Shown in pieces: positions 52,126 through 61,123 of a DNA stretch of 64,000 nt. The notes beneath the pieces were generated by a model, which had not been told where the DNA came from, made no database searches, and saw nothing but the letters and a program-made list of their open reading frames with translations. Origin of the DNA: Thalassococcus arenae (lineage in GTDB: Bacteria; Pseudomonadota; Alphaproteobacteria; Rhodobacterales; Rhodobacteraceae). Position numbers and translations under genes: made by a program. The stretch spans positions 1 through 64,000 of the forward strand of contig NZ_JAHRWL010000002.1 of assembly GCF_019104745.1 (NCBI RefSeq), written 5' to 3'. Numbering within the stretch: the stretch's first letter is position 1; every line of letters starts with the position of its first letter.

Positions 52126-53307
52126 TCAGGCCGCCGCCTGACCCTTTACCGCATCGGCAGCGCGCATCAGCACCTCCGACACCGCGTCGCAATCCGCGGG
52201 GGTCAACCGCGCCGGCAGGCGGGTGTCGCAGGCCCGCATCAACATCGCGCGCGTGCGCGGCAGTTCGACCCGTTCGGGCAGGAACTGCCAGTTCCAGAAG
52301 GCGCGTGCGTTGTCCTCGGTCAGCCCGAAGACCTGCACCTTGACGCCCGCCTTGGCCGCTTCGGCGACGAATGCCCGCACCTCGGCGTCGCTCATGCCCA
52401 GCAGGTTGAATTGCAGCGAATCCGGTGCGCGTTGCTCGGGCGCCAGCTTGTCCGGCACGGCGATCCAGGGGCTTTGATTCAGTCGCGCCGCCACCTGGTC
52501 GTGGTTGCGCCGTCCGTCGCGGACCCGCCGGTCGATCTCGGCCAGTTGCGGGCGGATGACGGCCGCGGCCAGGTTCGACAGCCGCGTGTTGTAGAGCGGC
52601 AGCCTGTTTTGCCAGCGCGCGAAAGCGTCGTGCAGCACCGGGTGTTTTTTCCAGTTGTGTTCGTAGGCGCCGGACATGATGACCGCCCGCGCGGCGATAT
52701 CGGCGTCGTCGGTGATCAGGATGCCGCCTTCGCCGGAATTCAGCAGCTTGTAGGATTGAAAACTGAAACAGCCGATCCGCCCGATCGTGCCGATCTTGCG
52801 CCCGCCCCAGGTGGTTCCCAGGCTGTGGGCCGCGTCTTCGATGACAGGCAGGCCGCGGGCGTCGCACAACGTCATGATCGCGTCCATGTCCGACGTATGG
52901 CCGCGCATGTGGCTGACGATGACCGCCTGAACGCCGTCCAGCTTCGCCTCGAAATCGGCGATGTCGATGCGGTAATTCTCGCCCACCTCGCACAGCACCG
53001 GCACGCAGTCTGCATGCACGACCGACGACGGCACCGCCGCAAAGGTGAAGCCGGGGATCAGCACGCGGGCGTCGCGCGGCAGATCCAGCGCCTTGAGCGC
53101 CAGGAACAGCGCCGCCGAACAGCTGGCCACCGCGACGGCATAGCGCGACCCCATCAGCGCGGCGAATTCGGCCTCGAGCAGGGATACCGGCGCATCCTGC
53201 GCGGCGGTGTAGCGGAACAGGTCGCCGCTGGCGAGCAGACGGTCGATCTCGGCCCGCGCGGCGTCGGGGATCGGTTCGGCATCATGCATGTCGGGGATCT
53301 TGTTCAT
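52126..53307 (-). CDS. DegT/DnrJ/EryC1/StrS family aminotransferase
   Basis: A 393-aa PLP-dependent enzyme of the sugar-aminotransferase fold. AVAVASCSAALFLALKAL binds the cofactor phosphate, VIEDAAHSLGTTWGGRKIG has the ring-stacking Asp/Ala-His, and the internal aldimine lysine is Lys187 in FSFQSYKLLNSGEGG. It may act as an aminotransferase on sugar or amine-derived aldehydes. Being the last gene of the uptake/glutamine-synthetase cluster, it could transaminate a product of that pathway, which is inference. The upstream gap of 113 bases may contain a separate promoter. Confidence 0.9.
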   Translation of the reverse strand: MNKIPDMHDAEPIPDAARAEIDRLLASGDLFRYTAAQDAPVSLLEAEFAALMGSRYAVAVASCSAALFLALKALDLPRDARVLIPGFTFAAVPSSVVHADCVPVLCEVGENYRIDIADFEAKLDGVQAVIVSHMRGHTSDMDAIMTLCDARGLPVIEDAAHSLGTTWGGRKIGTIGRIGCFSFQSYKLLNSGEGGILITDDADIAARAVIMSGAYEHNWKKHPVLHDAFARWQNRLPLYNTRLSNLAAAVIRPQLAEIDRRVRDGRRNHDQVAARLNQSPWIAVPDKLAPEQRAPDSLQFNLLGMSDAEVRAFVAEAAKAGVKVQVFGLTEDNARAFWNWQFLPERVELPRTRAMLMRACDTRLPARLTPADCDAVSEVLMRAADAVKGQAAA

Positions 53308-53420
53308 TTCGATTTCCTGAATTGCCTGTTTCGATTTACTTAAACCGAGACTGTGGCAAAATCATAGCGCAACCCGGTGGCCGGCGGGTTCCCGCCGGGC
53401 TGTGGCGGATATGTGACGTC

Positions 53421-54725
53421 TCAGAAACCCAGCCGGTCGCGCATCGCGTACCAGCTCATGGCCAGCGCCAGGATCGGATGGCGCAGCGCACCGCCACCCG
53501 GAAAGGGCGGGGTGGGCAGGTCGGCGAAGGTGTCGAACCCCTCGGCGCGGCCCCGCAGCGCATCGGCCATCAGTTTGCCCGCCTGCACCGCGTTGCCGAT
53601 GCCATGGCCGGAATAGCCGGCGGCGGACAGAACCGTTTCGCCGATCCGCTCGAAATGCGGCAGCCGCGACAGCGTGATGCCCAGCGTGCCGCCCCAGGCA
53701 TAGTCCAGCGGCACATCGGCCAGGTGGGGAAACACCTTGAGCATGGGCTTGCGCACCTTGGCGCGGATATCGGCGGGAAACCGGTAGCCATAGCTTTCGC
53801 CGCCGCCGAACAACAGCCGCCGGTCCTCGGTCAGGCGGAAATAGTTCACGACAAAGCGATCGTCCGCCACCGCCACGTCGCGGGTCAGCACGGTGTCGGC
53901 CAGCGCGCCCAGCGGTTCGGTCACCGTGACGAAATTGTTGATCGGCATGACCCGGGACGCCACGCGCCGGTGCAACCCGCCGACATAGCCGTTGGTCGCA
54001 AGGATCACCGCATCGGCGCGGATCAGCCCGCCCTCGGTGCGCACGACCGGCTTCGGGCCGGTCTTGATGTCATGCACCCAGGTGTGTTCGTGGATGCGTG
54101 CCCCGGCCTTGTCGGCCGCCCGCGCCAGACCAAGCGCCAGGCGCAGCGGGTGCAGATGTGCCGCACTCATGTCCAGCACGCCGCCGCAGTAATCCGGTGA
54201 CGGACAAAGCGCGTGAAAGGCCTCGGCGTCCAGTACCTGCATCTCGTGGTCATAGGCGTCCAGCACGTGTTCGGCATAATCCGCCATGTCCTGCTGCGAA
54301 CCGGGACTGCGGGCCGCCCAGGCAATGCCGTCGCGCAGCGCGCAGTCGATGCCGTGGCGCCGCACCAGGTCGCGCACCAGCGCCTTCGCGTCCTCGCCCA
54401 GCTGCCACAGCAAGCGCGCCGTGTCGGTGCCCAGCGTCTTTTCCAGCCAGAGCTGGTCCTGCCGCTGGCCCGATCCCAGCTGCCCGCCATTGCGCCCCGA
54501 CGCGCCGAAGCCCACGCGATGCGCCTCGACCAGCACGACATCGGCGCCCGCTTCGGCCAGGTGCAAGGCCGCGGACAGGCCCGTATAGCCGCCGCCGATC
54601 ACGCAGACATCGGCCCGCGTCTCGCCCTGAAGGGGCGCGAAGACCGGCAGGAAATCGGTCGTCGCGGCATACCAGCTGTCGGGGTATTCGCCGCGTTCAT
54701 CGTTGGAAAACAGCAGGTTGGCCAC
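53421..54725 (-). CDS. FAD-dependent oxidoreductase (gamma-glutamylputrescine oxidase-like)
   Basis: A 434-aa DAO-type flavoprotein. The dinucleotide-binding ADVCVIGGGYTGLSAALHLAEAGADVVLVEAH begins near residue 33, followed by GFGASGRNGGQLGSGQR, typical of PuuB and related amine oxidases, and near the end GLGITLSRLPHFERIG-like and YSGHGIGNAVQAGKLMADAL. In the Puu pathway such an enzyme oxidises gamma-glutamylputrescine to the aldehyde. Its place directly after two glutamine synthetase-like genes supports an amine route. The start is GTG at 54725 with AAGGGA nine bases before it; no closer ATG is available. Confidence 0.88.
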   Translation of the reverse strand: MANLLFSNDERGEYPDSWYAATTDFLPVFAPLQGETRADVCVIGGGYTGLSAALHLAEAGADVVLVEAHRVGFGASGRNGGQLGSGQRQDQLWLEKTLGTDTARLLWQLGEDAKALVRDLVRRHGIDCALRDGIAWAARSPGSQQDMADYAEHVLDAYDHEMQVLDAEAFHALCPSPDYCGGVLDMSAAHLHPLRLALGLARAADKAGARIHEHTWVHDIKTGPKPVVRTEGGLIRADAVILATNGYVGGLHRRVASRVMPINNFVTVTEPLGALADTVLTRDVAVADDRFVVNYFRLTEDRRLLFGGGESYGYRFPADIRAKVRKPMLKVFPHLADVPLDYAWGGTLGITLSRLPHFERIGETVLSAAGYSGHGIGNAVQAGKLMADALRGRAEGFDTFADLPTPPFPGGGALRHPILALAMSWYAMRDRLGF

Positions 54726-54740
54726 AGACCCGGTCCCTTG

Positions 54741-54798
54741 TCTTCTCTGGTTCACAAATATCCTCGGGGGAGCGCGAGGGGGCAGACAGCCCCCTCGC
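54741..54798 (-). repeat. Dispersed intergenic repeat, long form (copy 2)
   Basis: On the reverse strand: hairpin GCGAGGGGGC-TGTCT-GCCCCCTCGC (54774-54798, 10-bp stem), then CCCCCGAGGATATTTGTGAACC and AGAGAAGA (to 54741). It starts 20 bases after the glutamine synthetase-like stop, in the same direction, and matches 4385-4433. Confidence 0.65.
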
Positions 54799-54817
54799 TC
54801 TGCTCGTGCCACAAGGC

Positions 54818-56182
54818 TCAGACGTTCAACAGCAGGTGTTCGCGTTCCCACGGGCTGATGACCTGCAGGAATTCCTCGTATTCGGTGCGTTTGACGATGG
54901 AATAGACCCGCGCGAAATCCGGGCCAAGCACAGAATGCAGCGCCTTGGCCTCGTCGAAGATGTCCAGCGCCTCGCCCATGACGCGCGGGATGTCGCCTTC
55001 GCCTTCATAGGCGTCGCCGCGATATTGCTTGGTCGGGCGGCGTTCCTCCATCAGCCCCAGATAGCCGCAGGCCAGCGACGCCGCGATGCCCAGATAGGGG
55101 TTGCAATCCATGCCCGCCAGCCGGTTTTCCACGCGCCGCGCGGGCGGATCGGACAGCGGGATGCGGATGCCGGTCGTGCGGTTGTCGCGGCCCCATTCCA
55201 GGTTGATCGGTGCGGCGTGGTCCTTGACGTAGCGGCGGTAGGAATTGACGTAGGGCGCCAGCACCGCGATGGCCGAGGGCAGGTGGTGCTGCAACCCGCC
55301 GATATAGTGGTAGAACGCGTCGGTTTCGCCGCCCTGGGGGCCCGCGAACAGGTTCTGTCCGGTTTCCATGTCGATGATCGAATGGTGGACATGCATCGCG
55401 CTGCCCGGTTCGTCCGCGATGGGCTTGGCCATGAAGGTGGCAAAGCAATTGTGCCGCAGGGCCGCCTCGCGGATCAGCCGCTTGAAGTAGAACACCTCGT
55501 CGGCCAGCTTGACCGGGCTGCCATGGCGCAGGTTGATTTCCAGCTGGCCCGCGCCGCCCTCCTGGGTGATGCCGTCGATCTCGAAACCCTGGGCCTCGGC
55601 GAAGTCGTAGATGTCGTCGATCACCGGGCCAAACTCGTCCACCGCGGTCATCGAATAGGCCTGGCGGGCGGCGGCGGGGCGGCCCGACCGGCCCACCATG
55701 GGCTCGATCGCCTTGGCCGGGTCGAGGTTGCGGGCGATCAGGTAGAATTCCATTTCCGGCGCCACGACCGGTTTCCAGCCTTGCGCCTCGTACAGCGCCA
55801 CGACCCGTTTCAGCACGTTGCGCGGCGCGTAGGGGATCGGGTTGCCCTTGCGATCATAGGCGTCGTGGATCACCTGCAACGTCCAGTCGCCGGTCCAGGG
55901 TGCGGCGGTGGCGGTGCTGTAATCGGGACGCAGGATCATGTCCCGTTCGATGAACCCCTCGTGCTCGTCCGCCGCTTCGCCCCAGTCGCCGGTGATGGTC
56001 TGGTAGAAGATCGAGTCGGGCAGGTGGAAATACTGCTGGCGGGCGAATTTCGACGCCGGAACAGCCTTGCCCCGGGCGATGCCGGGCAGGTCGGCGATGA
56101 TGCATTCCACCTCGTCCAGCCGCCGTCCTTCCAGATAAGCCATCGCCGCGGGCGGCAGTTTTTCGAGGAAATCGTCGCTCAT
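54818..56182 (-). CDS. Glutamine synthetase family protein (probable gamma-glutamyl-amine ligase)
   Basis: A 454-aa protein of the GS-I fold, type III/PuuA-like: VECIIADLPGIARGKAVPASKF, the metal-site VVAPEMEFYLIARNLDP, GQLEINLRHGSPVKLADEVFYFKRLIREAALRH, FATFMAKPIADEPGSAMHVHHSI, and the substrate/ATP region LEWGRDNRTTGIRIPL and ENRLAGMDCNPYLGIAASLACG. It lacks the adenylylation Tyr loop of housekeeping GlnA. Members join glutamate to putrescine, spermidine, ethanolamine or other amines. ATG at 56182 shares one base with the amidotransferase stop (TGATG). A GTG one codon earlier is possible. Confidence 0.92.
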   Translation of the reverse strand: MSDDFLEKLPPAAMAYLEGRRLDEVECIIADLPGIARGKAVPASKFARQQYFHLPDSIFYQTITGDWGEAADEHEGFIERDMILRPDYSTATAAPWTGDWTLQVIHDAYDRKGNPIPYAPRNVLKRVVALYEAQGWKPVVAPEMEFYLIARNLDPAKAIEPMVGRSGRPAAARQAYSMTAVDEFGPVIDDIYDFAEAQGFEIDGITQEGGAGQLEINLRHGSPVKLADEVFYFKRLIREAALRHNCFATFMAKPIADEPGSAMHVHHSIIDMETGQNLFAGPQGGETDAFYHYIGGLQHHLPSAIAVLAPYVNSYRRYVKDHAAPINLEWGRDNRTTGIRIPLSDPPARRVENRLAGMDCNPYLGIAASLACGYLGLMEERRPTKQYRGDAYEGEGDIPRVMGEALDIFDEAKALHSVLGPDFARVYSIVKRTEYEEFLQVISPWEREHLLLNV

Positions 56183-56862
56183 CACAGCCGCCTTTCGCGG
56201 AAAAACCGTGCGAACTGCGCGCCGAAGCCCGCGCTGTCCAGCGGCTCGCCAAGCCGTTTCGTCGCGGCTTCCAGTTGGTCCTGCGGCACCACGCCGGGCG
56301 CGCGGGTCTCGATCAAGCCGGCGATGAAGGTGTCGTCGAACTCGGGATGCGGTTGCACGGTATAGGCCTTGCCGGGATAGACCAGCGCGGCGTTGCGGCA
56401 GAAATCGTTCGATGCGACCACCTGCGCGCCGGCGGGCGCCTCGACCACCTGGTCCTGGTGCCAGGCCTGCACGGTCTTGCGGCCATCGGGAAACTCGTAA
56501 TCCTGCGGCCCGACCGACCAGCCGCCGGCGAATTTCTCGACCCGTCCGCCCAGGGCCTGGGCGATGATCTGGTGGCCGAAACAGACCCCGATCAGCGGCT
56601 TGTCCGCCTCGACGATATCGCGGATCAGCTGTTCCAGCGGCGCGATCCAGGGGTGGTCCTCGTAGACGCCGTGCCGCGATCCGGTGATCAGCCAGCCATC
56701 GGCATCGCCGGGCCCGTCGGGAAACGCGCCGTTCACCACCGCCCAGGTCTGGAATTCAAAGCCATGACCGCCCAGAAGCCGTTCGAACATCGCGGGATAT
56801 TCGCCGCTGGTCTGCGCCAGGTTTTCGGGAACAAGGCCGGTTTGAAGGATGCCGATTTTCAT
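56182..56862 (-). CDS. Class I glutamine amidotransferase-like protein
   Basis: A 226-aa single-domain class I amidotransferase. The nucleophile is Cys94 in GVCFGHQIIAQALGG and the His-Glu pair is in YTVQPHPEFDD (about 172-174). It begins MKIGILQTGLVPENL. The GMP-synthase-like arrangement without a synthetase domain is that of gamma-glutamyl hydrolases or amidotransferases; by analogy with PuuD it could release the gamma-glutamyl group at the end of an amine pathway. It lies between the two glutamine synthetase-like genes. Confidence 0.9.
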   Translation of the reverse strand: MKIGILQTGLVPENLAQTSGEYPAMFERLLGGHGFEFQTWAVVNGAFPDGPGDADGWLITGSRHGVYEDHPWIAPLEQLIRDIVEADKPLIGVCFGHQIIAQALGGRVEKFAGGWSVGPQDYEFPDGRKTVQAWHQDQVVEAPAGAQVVASNDFCRNAALVYPGKAYTVQPHPEFDDTFIAGLIETRAPGVVPQDQLEAATKRLGEPLDSAGFGAQFARFFRERRL

Positions 56863-56918
56863 GAAACACCGTTTGATTTCAGGCTTGAGGTAAGGCGGCG
56901 CGAAGCGGCCCGCAAGCC

Positions 56919-58265
56919 TCAGACCGTGTCGAGATAGATTTCCACCTGTTCCGTGGGCGTCAGTTCCGCCATGTAGTGCAGCTCCTGTTTCTTGGTCAGC
57001 AGCAGGTTGCGGATCAGTTCGTCCGGGAAGATCCGCGGCACCACCGGGCTTTCCTCGAAGGCGGCGATGGCGCCGGCCCAGTCGGTGGGAATCCGCGGCA
57101 GATCCAGCGCATAGGCATTGCCGGTGACCGGGGCGGGTGGTTCGGCCGCGTCCTCGATGCCGTTCAGCGCGGCACCCAGCATCGCGGCCAGCGCCAGGTA
57201 GGGGTTCACGTCGCCGCCCGACACCCGGTGCTCGATCCGCCGCGCGGCGGGTGCGCCGGCGGGAACGCGGATCGCCACGGTGCGGTTCTCGTAGGCCCAG
57301 CACAGCCCCGACGGCGCGTGCGCGCCCGGCACCATCCGGTCATAGGAATTCAGATGCGGGGCGAAGATCAGCGTGCAGGCGGACATGCCGTTGAGACAGC
57401 CCGCGATCGCGTGTTTCAGCGTGTCCGTGCCCTCGGGCCCGCCATTGTCGAAGATGTTGCGCCCGTTCTTGTCGATGACCGAGAAATGCGCGTGCATGCC
57501 CGATCCGGCGTAGTCCTCGTAGGGCTTGGCCATGAACGAGGCGGCAAAGCCGTGCCGCCGGGCCAGGCCCTTGACCAGCATCTTGAACAGCCAGGCGTCA
57601 TCGGCGGCGCGCAGCGGGTCGGGCTGGTGCACCAGGTTGATCTCGAACTGTCCCAGACCGGCCTCGGAAATCGCGGTGTCGGCGGGAATGTCCATCGCCT
57701 CGCAGGCGTCGTAGAGATCGGTGAAGAAGGCGTCGAAGGCATCGAGCGCCCGGATCGACAGGATTTCCGCCGCCTTGCGCCGCTTGTTCGACCGCGGGCT
57801 GATCGGCACCTGCAACGTCTTGCCACTGTCGTCGATCAGGAAGAATTCCAGTTCGACCGCCGCGACCACCGTCAGACCGCGTTCGCGGTAGCGCTCGACC
57901 ACCCGGGCCAGGGCGTGGCGCGGGTCGCCGTCATAGGGCCGGCCATCCTCGCGATACATCCAGATCGGCAGCAGGGCGGTCGGCGCTTCCAGCCAGGGCA
58001 TCGGCACCAGGCCGCGTTCGGTGGGAAACAGCACCCCGTCGCGGTCGCCGCTGTCGAAGACCAGTGGGCTGTCGTCGATATCCTCGCCCCAGATATCCAG
58101 GTTCAGCGCCGACATCGGAAACCGGGTGCCGTCGCTGGCGATCTTCTCGGCGGAGTGGGCGGGCAGGCGTTTGCCGCGTGCGATGCCGTTCAGATCGCAG
58201 GCCGCGGCACGGATGGTGCGCACCTGGGGGCGGGCACGCAACCAATCGGCGATGGGGGAGGGCAT
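56919..58265 (-). CDS. Glutamine synthetase family protein (second paralogue)
   Basis: A 448-aa protein of the same fold as its neighbour but clearly diverged: TIRAAACDLNGIARGKRLPA, VVAAVELEFFLIDDSGK, GLGQFEINLVHQPDPLRAADDAWLFKMLVKGLARRHGFAASFMAKPYEDYAGSGMHAHFSV split over the centre, and CWAYENRTVAIRVPAGAPAARRIEHRVSGGDVNPYLALAAML. It has no adenylylation Tyr. Two distinct GS-like ligases in one operon suggest two amine substrates or a heteromer. It follows the permease genes by 64 bases, and begins the catabolic half of the cluster. Confidence 0.92.
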   Translation of the reverse strand: MPSPIADWLRARPQVRTIRAAACDLNGIARGKRLPAHSAEKIASDGTRFPMSALNLDIWGEDIDDSPLVFDSGDRDGVLFPTERGLVPMPWLEAPTALLPIWMYREDGRPYDGDPRHALARVVERYRERGLTVVAAVELEFFLIDDSGKTLQVPISPRSNKRRKAAEILSIRALDAFDAFFTDLYDACEAMDIPADTAISEAGLGQFEINLVHQPDPLRAADDAWLFKMLVKGLARRHGFAASFMAKPYEDYAGSGMHAHFSVIDKNGRNIFDNGGPEGTDTLKHAIAGCLNGMSACTLIFAPHLNSYDRMVPGAHAPSGLCWAYENRTVAIRVPAGAPAARRIEHRVSGGDVNPYLALAAMLGAALNGIEDAAEPPAPVTGNAYALDLPRIPTDWAGAIAAFEESPVVPRIFPDELIRNLLLTKKQELHYMAELTPTEQVEIYLDTV

Positions 58266-58329
58266 GATGGCCTCGTTGATGGAATTTGATCAAATTGATA
58301 GCGCCGCGCTCGGCGCCGCGCAAGCACCC

Positions 58330-59136
58330 TCAGCGGATCAGGTTCGGGCGGAGTTTCAGCCGCGCCCGCCCGTCCTGCGGCAGGTGCCGGTTCAGGTGCC
58401 GGTTCACCAGCCCGAACAGCCCGATGATGACCAGCGTCAGCAGGATGAAATAGCCCGCCAGGATCGGGTAGGGGATGAACGGGTTGAAGGTCTTGTCGGC
58501 GAAGTAGCTGGCGTAATACAGCGCGTCGCCCTTCTGCTGCCAGGCCGGGAAACCGCTGAAATACACCAGCGTCGTGGCGTGGAACAGGAAGATCGCCTCG
58601 TTGGTATAGGCCGGCCAGGCCAGCCGCAGCATGGTGGGCCAGGTGATCTTGCGGAATTTCTGCCAGCCGTGAAAGCCATAGGCGTCGGCGGCCTCGACAT
58701 CGCCGCGCGGAATCGACAACAGCGCTCCGTAGAAGATTTCGCCGGAATAGGCGGCGGTGTTGAGAAACAGCACGATCAGCGCCCCCAGCCACGCGGCCGA
58801 GAAGGCGTCGAAGACCGGCGAGACCGATTTCAGCGACAGGAACACGAAATAGGCAAAGAAGAACTGGATGAAGAGCGGGCTGCCGCGAAAGACAAAGATG
58901 AACCACTCGCTGGCCTTGCGGATCGGCCAGACCGACGAAGCCTTGCCAAGCGCGACCGCCGTGGCCAGGAAAAAGCCCGAAACCAGCGCCAGCGTGCCGA
59001 AATAGACGTTCCAGATCAGCCCCGAGCCGATCAGCGTGAATTGCTGGCACAGGGTGAAATTGTCGCGCGGCAGCAACCGTTCGCCGATGCCCAGCGACCG
59101 CAGCCCGTAGTCGGCGATGGTTTCCCAGCAGCTCAT
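58330..59136 (-). CDS. Amino-acid/amine ABC transporter permease (HisM/Q type)
   Basis: A 268-aa inner-membrane permease of the polar amino-acid uptake family. It has about five hydrophobic segments, FVFRGSPLFIQFFFAYFVFL (the R-G-x-P-L-x-x-Q signature before the loop), and the EAA coupling motif GALLSIPRGDVEAADAYGFHGWQKFRKITWP split around residues 140-170. It starts inside the stop of the companion permease (ATGA). The C-terminus is basic. Substrate cannot be read from the permease. Confidence 0.9.
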   Translation of the reverse strand: MSCWETIADYGLRSLGIGERLLPRDNFTLCQQFTLIGSGLIWNVYFGTLALVSGFFLATAVALGKASSVWPIRKASEWFIFVFRGSPLFIQFFFAYFVFLSLKSVSPVFDAFSAAWLGALIVLFLNTAAYSGEIFYGALLSIPRGDVEAADAYGFHGWQKFRKITWPTMLRLAWPAYTNEAIFLFHATTLVYFSGFPAWQQKGDALYYASYFADKTFNPFIPYPILAGYFILLTLVIIGLFGLVNRHLNRHLPQDGRARLKLRPNLIR

Positions 59137-60014
59137 GCCGCCTTCCTCTGGGCATCACCACCCATCGTCGCCTGCCCCTTGGTCAGCCGCGCCATCACCC
59201 GGTCCAGCACGATCTCGGAGACCCGGGTGAACGCGAGGTAGAAGACCAGCAGCGCCAGGAAATACCACATGCGCCAGTCGCCATGCGGATATTCCGTAAA
59301 GCGTGGGGTCTTGGATCCGCCCAGTTCGCGCGCCCAATAGACGATATCCTCGATCCCCAGCAGGAACAGCAGCGGCGTCGCCTTGATCAGCACCATCCAC
59401 AGGTTCGACAGGCCGGGCAGGGCAAATACCCACATCTGCGGAACCAGGATGCGCCAAAAGGTCTGGCGCGGGCTCATGCCATAGGCTTCGGCGGTCTCGA
59501 TCTGTGCCCGCGGCACGGCGCGCATGGCACCATAGAGCACGTTGGCGGCAAAGGCGCCGAAGACGATGGCGAAGGTCAGCACCGCCAGGAAAAAGCCATA
59601 GGTCTCGTGCACCCATTGCGCGGCGTTCCCAAGCGGCAGCTTGGCCTCGGCGCACACGACAAAGTCGTTCCCCTGCCGGATCGGCTGGTCCCAGTCGGGG
59701 CATTTGATCTCGTGCCGGACCCACTCGAAAAGCTGGTCCAGCGCGATCACGAAGAACAGGAAAAAGGCGATGTCGGGCACGCCGCGCACGATGGCGACAT
59801 AACCCTTGCCCAGCCAGCTGAGCGGCGCGATGCGCGATCGCGCGGCAGTCGCGCCGAAAAAGCCGAACAACAAAGCCGTCGGCGCGGTGATCGCCAGCAA
59901 CAGCAGCACCGTGCCCACCGACCAGTACAGCGACATGTGTTTGCCGGTCGCCAGGTAGCAGGCCATCCAGGCCAGATCGGCCAGCGCAGAGGGATCGGTG
60001 CAGAAGGAAAACAT
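59133..60014 (-). CDS. Amino-acid/amine ABC transporter permease (partner)
   Basis: A 293-aa permease of the same family as its neighbour, with the coupling motif MRAVPRAQIETAEAYGMSPRQTFWRILVPQMW and GYVAIVRGVPDIAFFLFFVI upstream of it. It carries an extra loop of about 40 residues (RHEIKCPDWDQPIRQGNDFVVCAEAK, split here) with two Cys between hydrophobic segments, unusual for HisQ proteins. Together they form the heterodimeric membrane channel of the importer. Confidence 0.9.
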   Translation of the reverse strand: MFSFCTDPSALADLAWMACYLATGKHMSLYWSVGTVLLLLAITAPTALLFGFFGATAARSRIAPLSWLGKGYVAIVRGVPDIAFFLFFVIALDQLFEWVRHEIKCPDWDQPIRQGNDFVVCAEAKLPLGNAAQWVHETYGFFLAVLTFAIVFGAFAANVLYGAMRAVPRAQIETAEAYGMSPRQTFWRILVPQMWVFALPGLSNLWMVLIKATPLLFLLGIEDIVYWARELGGSKTPRFTEYPHGDWRMWYFLALLVFYLAFTRVSEIVLDRVMARLTKGQATMGGDAQRKAA

Positions 60015-60029
60015 CGCTCGTTCCGGCTC

Positions 60030-60344
60030 CTAGGGCGGCGGGGTCAGGCCCGGCTCGGGCAGACTGGTGTGCCGAATCGGACCCAGCTGCGCGACGCTTT
60101 CGCCGCTCTTGAGATCGCGGTCATCGGCGTGCCGCATGGCCACCGGGCGAAAGCGCAAGTCGGGCATCAGCGTTTCGGTGAACCGCAAACCGCGATCGCG
60201 CGCATCCTCGGGGCTGTCGGTGCGAACGCCCACATCGATTTCGATCTCGGCCTGCGCGCCATCATGCGCGGCCAGGGTGACGATGAATCCGGCATGCGGT
60301 CGGGGGGCCAACCAGCGTCGCAAACGTATGATCAGCCCCCGCAT
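60030..60344 (-). CDS. Hypothetical protein within the ABC transporter operon
   Basis: A 104-aa protein beginning MRGLIIRLRRWLAPRPHAGF, followed by a beta-rich stretch (FIVTLAAHDGAQAEIEIDVGVRTDSPEDARDRGL) and a Pro-rich end. It has a basic, weakly hydrophobic N-terminus but no clear signal peptide. It lies four bases after the binding-protein stop and 15 before the next permease start. Its tight packing makes it a real gene. I recognise no family; a role as transport accessory is speculation. Confidence 0.65.
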   Translation of the reverse strand: MRGLIIRLRRWLAPRPHAGFIVTLAAHDGAQAEIEIDVGVRTDSPEDARDRGLRFTETLMPDLRFRPVAMRHADDRDLKSGESVAQLGPIRHTSLPEPGLTPPP

Positions 60345-60348
60345 GGTC

Positions 60349-61077
60349 CTAGAACGTGGCGCCGATTTCCCATTTCTGGATCAGCGCGTTGAGCGAACCG
60401 TCATCCTTCATCGACTGGATCGCCGCATCGAACTTGGCCTTGAGCTCGGTGTCGCTTTCGCGCAGGCCCATGCCGATGCCGCCACCGATCAGCTCTTCCT
60501 GCTCCAGCAGCACCAGGTCGGCGTCCTGTTCGGCGATCGGCGTCAGGAAGGTCTTGTCGGCCAGAACCGCGTCGGCTTCGCCGTTCTTGACGGCGGCGAC
60601 GGTTTCGTCGGGCGTGGCGAATTCGACCAATGTGGCGCCCATCTCGGCCACAAAGGCCGCCTGGATGGTGTTGGTCTGGGCGGCGATGACCGCGCCCTTG
60701 ATGTCCAGGCCTTCATTGCCGGCCTTGACGACATAGGCCGACGGGTCGGGCTGGGTGTAATTCTGGGTGAAATCGATCACCTCGTCGCGCTCGGCGGTGA
60801 TCGACATGCCGGCGATGATGGTGTCGTAGTTGCCGCTGACCAGGTTGGGGATGATCGAATCCCATTCGTTGGTCACCCATTCGCAGGTCAGTTCGGCGCG
60901 CTCGCAAAGCTCGTCGCCCAACTCGCGCTCGAAGCCGTCAACCTCGCCCTTGTCGTTGAGGAAGTTGTACGGAGGATAGGCGCCTTCGGTGCCCATGCGC
61001 ACGACCGAATGGCTGGCGGCCATGGCCAGCGTTGCGGACATGGCCAGCGCCGCGGTGCCGATGAGAAGTCTTTTCAT
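60349..61077 (-). CDS. ABC transporter substrate-binding protein (family 3)
   Basis: A 242-aa periplasmic solute-binding protein. A signal peptide MKRLLIGTAALAMSATLAMA is cut before ASHS. The mature part has the SBP_bac_3 pattern: VVRMGTEGAYPPYNFLNDKGEVDGFERELGDELC split at 27-58, IPNLVSGNYDTIIAGMSITAERDEVIDFTQNY, and AAVKNGEADAVLADKTFL. Ligands are polar amino acids or related cationic amines. The acidic binding-site Asp/Glu residues would suit a basic ligand, which is only a hint. It is 46 bases from the ATPase gene. Confidence 0.92.
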   Translation of the reverse strand: MKRLLIGTAALAMSATLAMAASHSVVRMGTEGAYPPYNFLNDKGEVDGFERELGDELCERAELTCEWVTNEWDSIIPNLVSGNYDTIIAGMSITAERDEVIDFTQNYTQPDPSAYVVKAGNEGLDIKGAVIAAQTNTIQAAFVAEMGATLVEFATPDETVAAVKNGEADAVLADKTFLTPIAEQDADLVLLEQEELIGGGIGMGLRESDTELKAKFDAAIQSMKDDGSLNALIQKWEIGATF

Positions 61078-61123
61078 TGCATTATGCTCCCTGAGTGCAA
61101 GTGTCGGGCGGCGCGTCCCCGCC

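Noticed and set aside
54098-56365. 755-codon forward frame opposite the amine cluster
   Set aside because: Arg/Pro-rich shadow of the FAD oxidase and GS-like genes.
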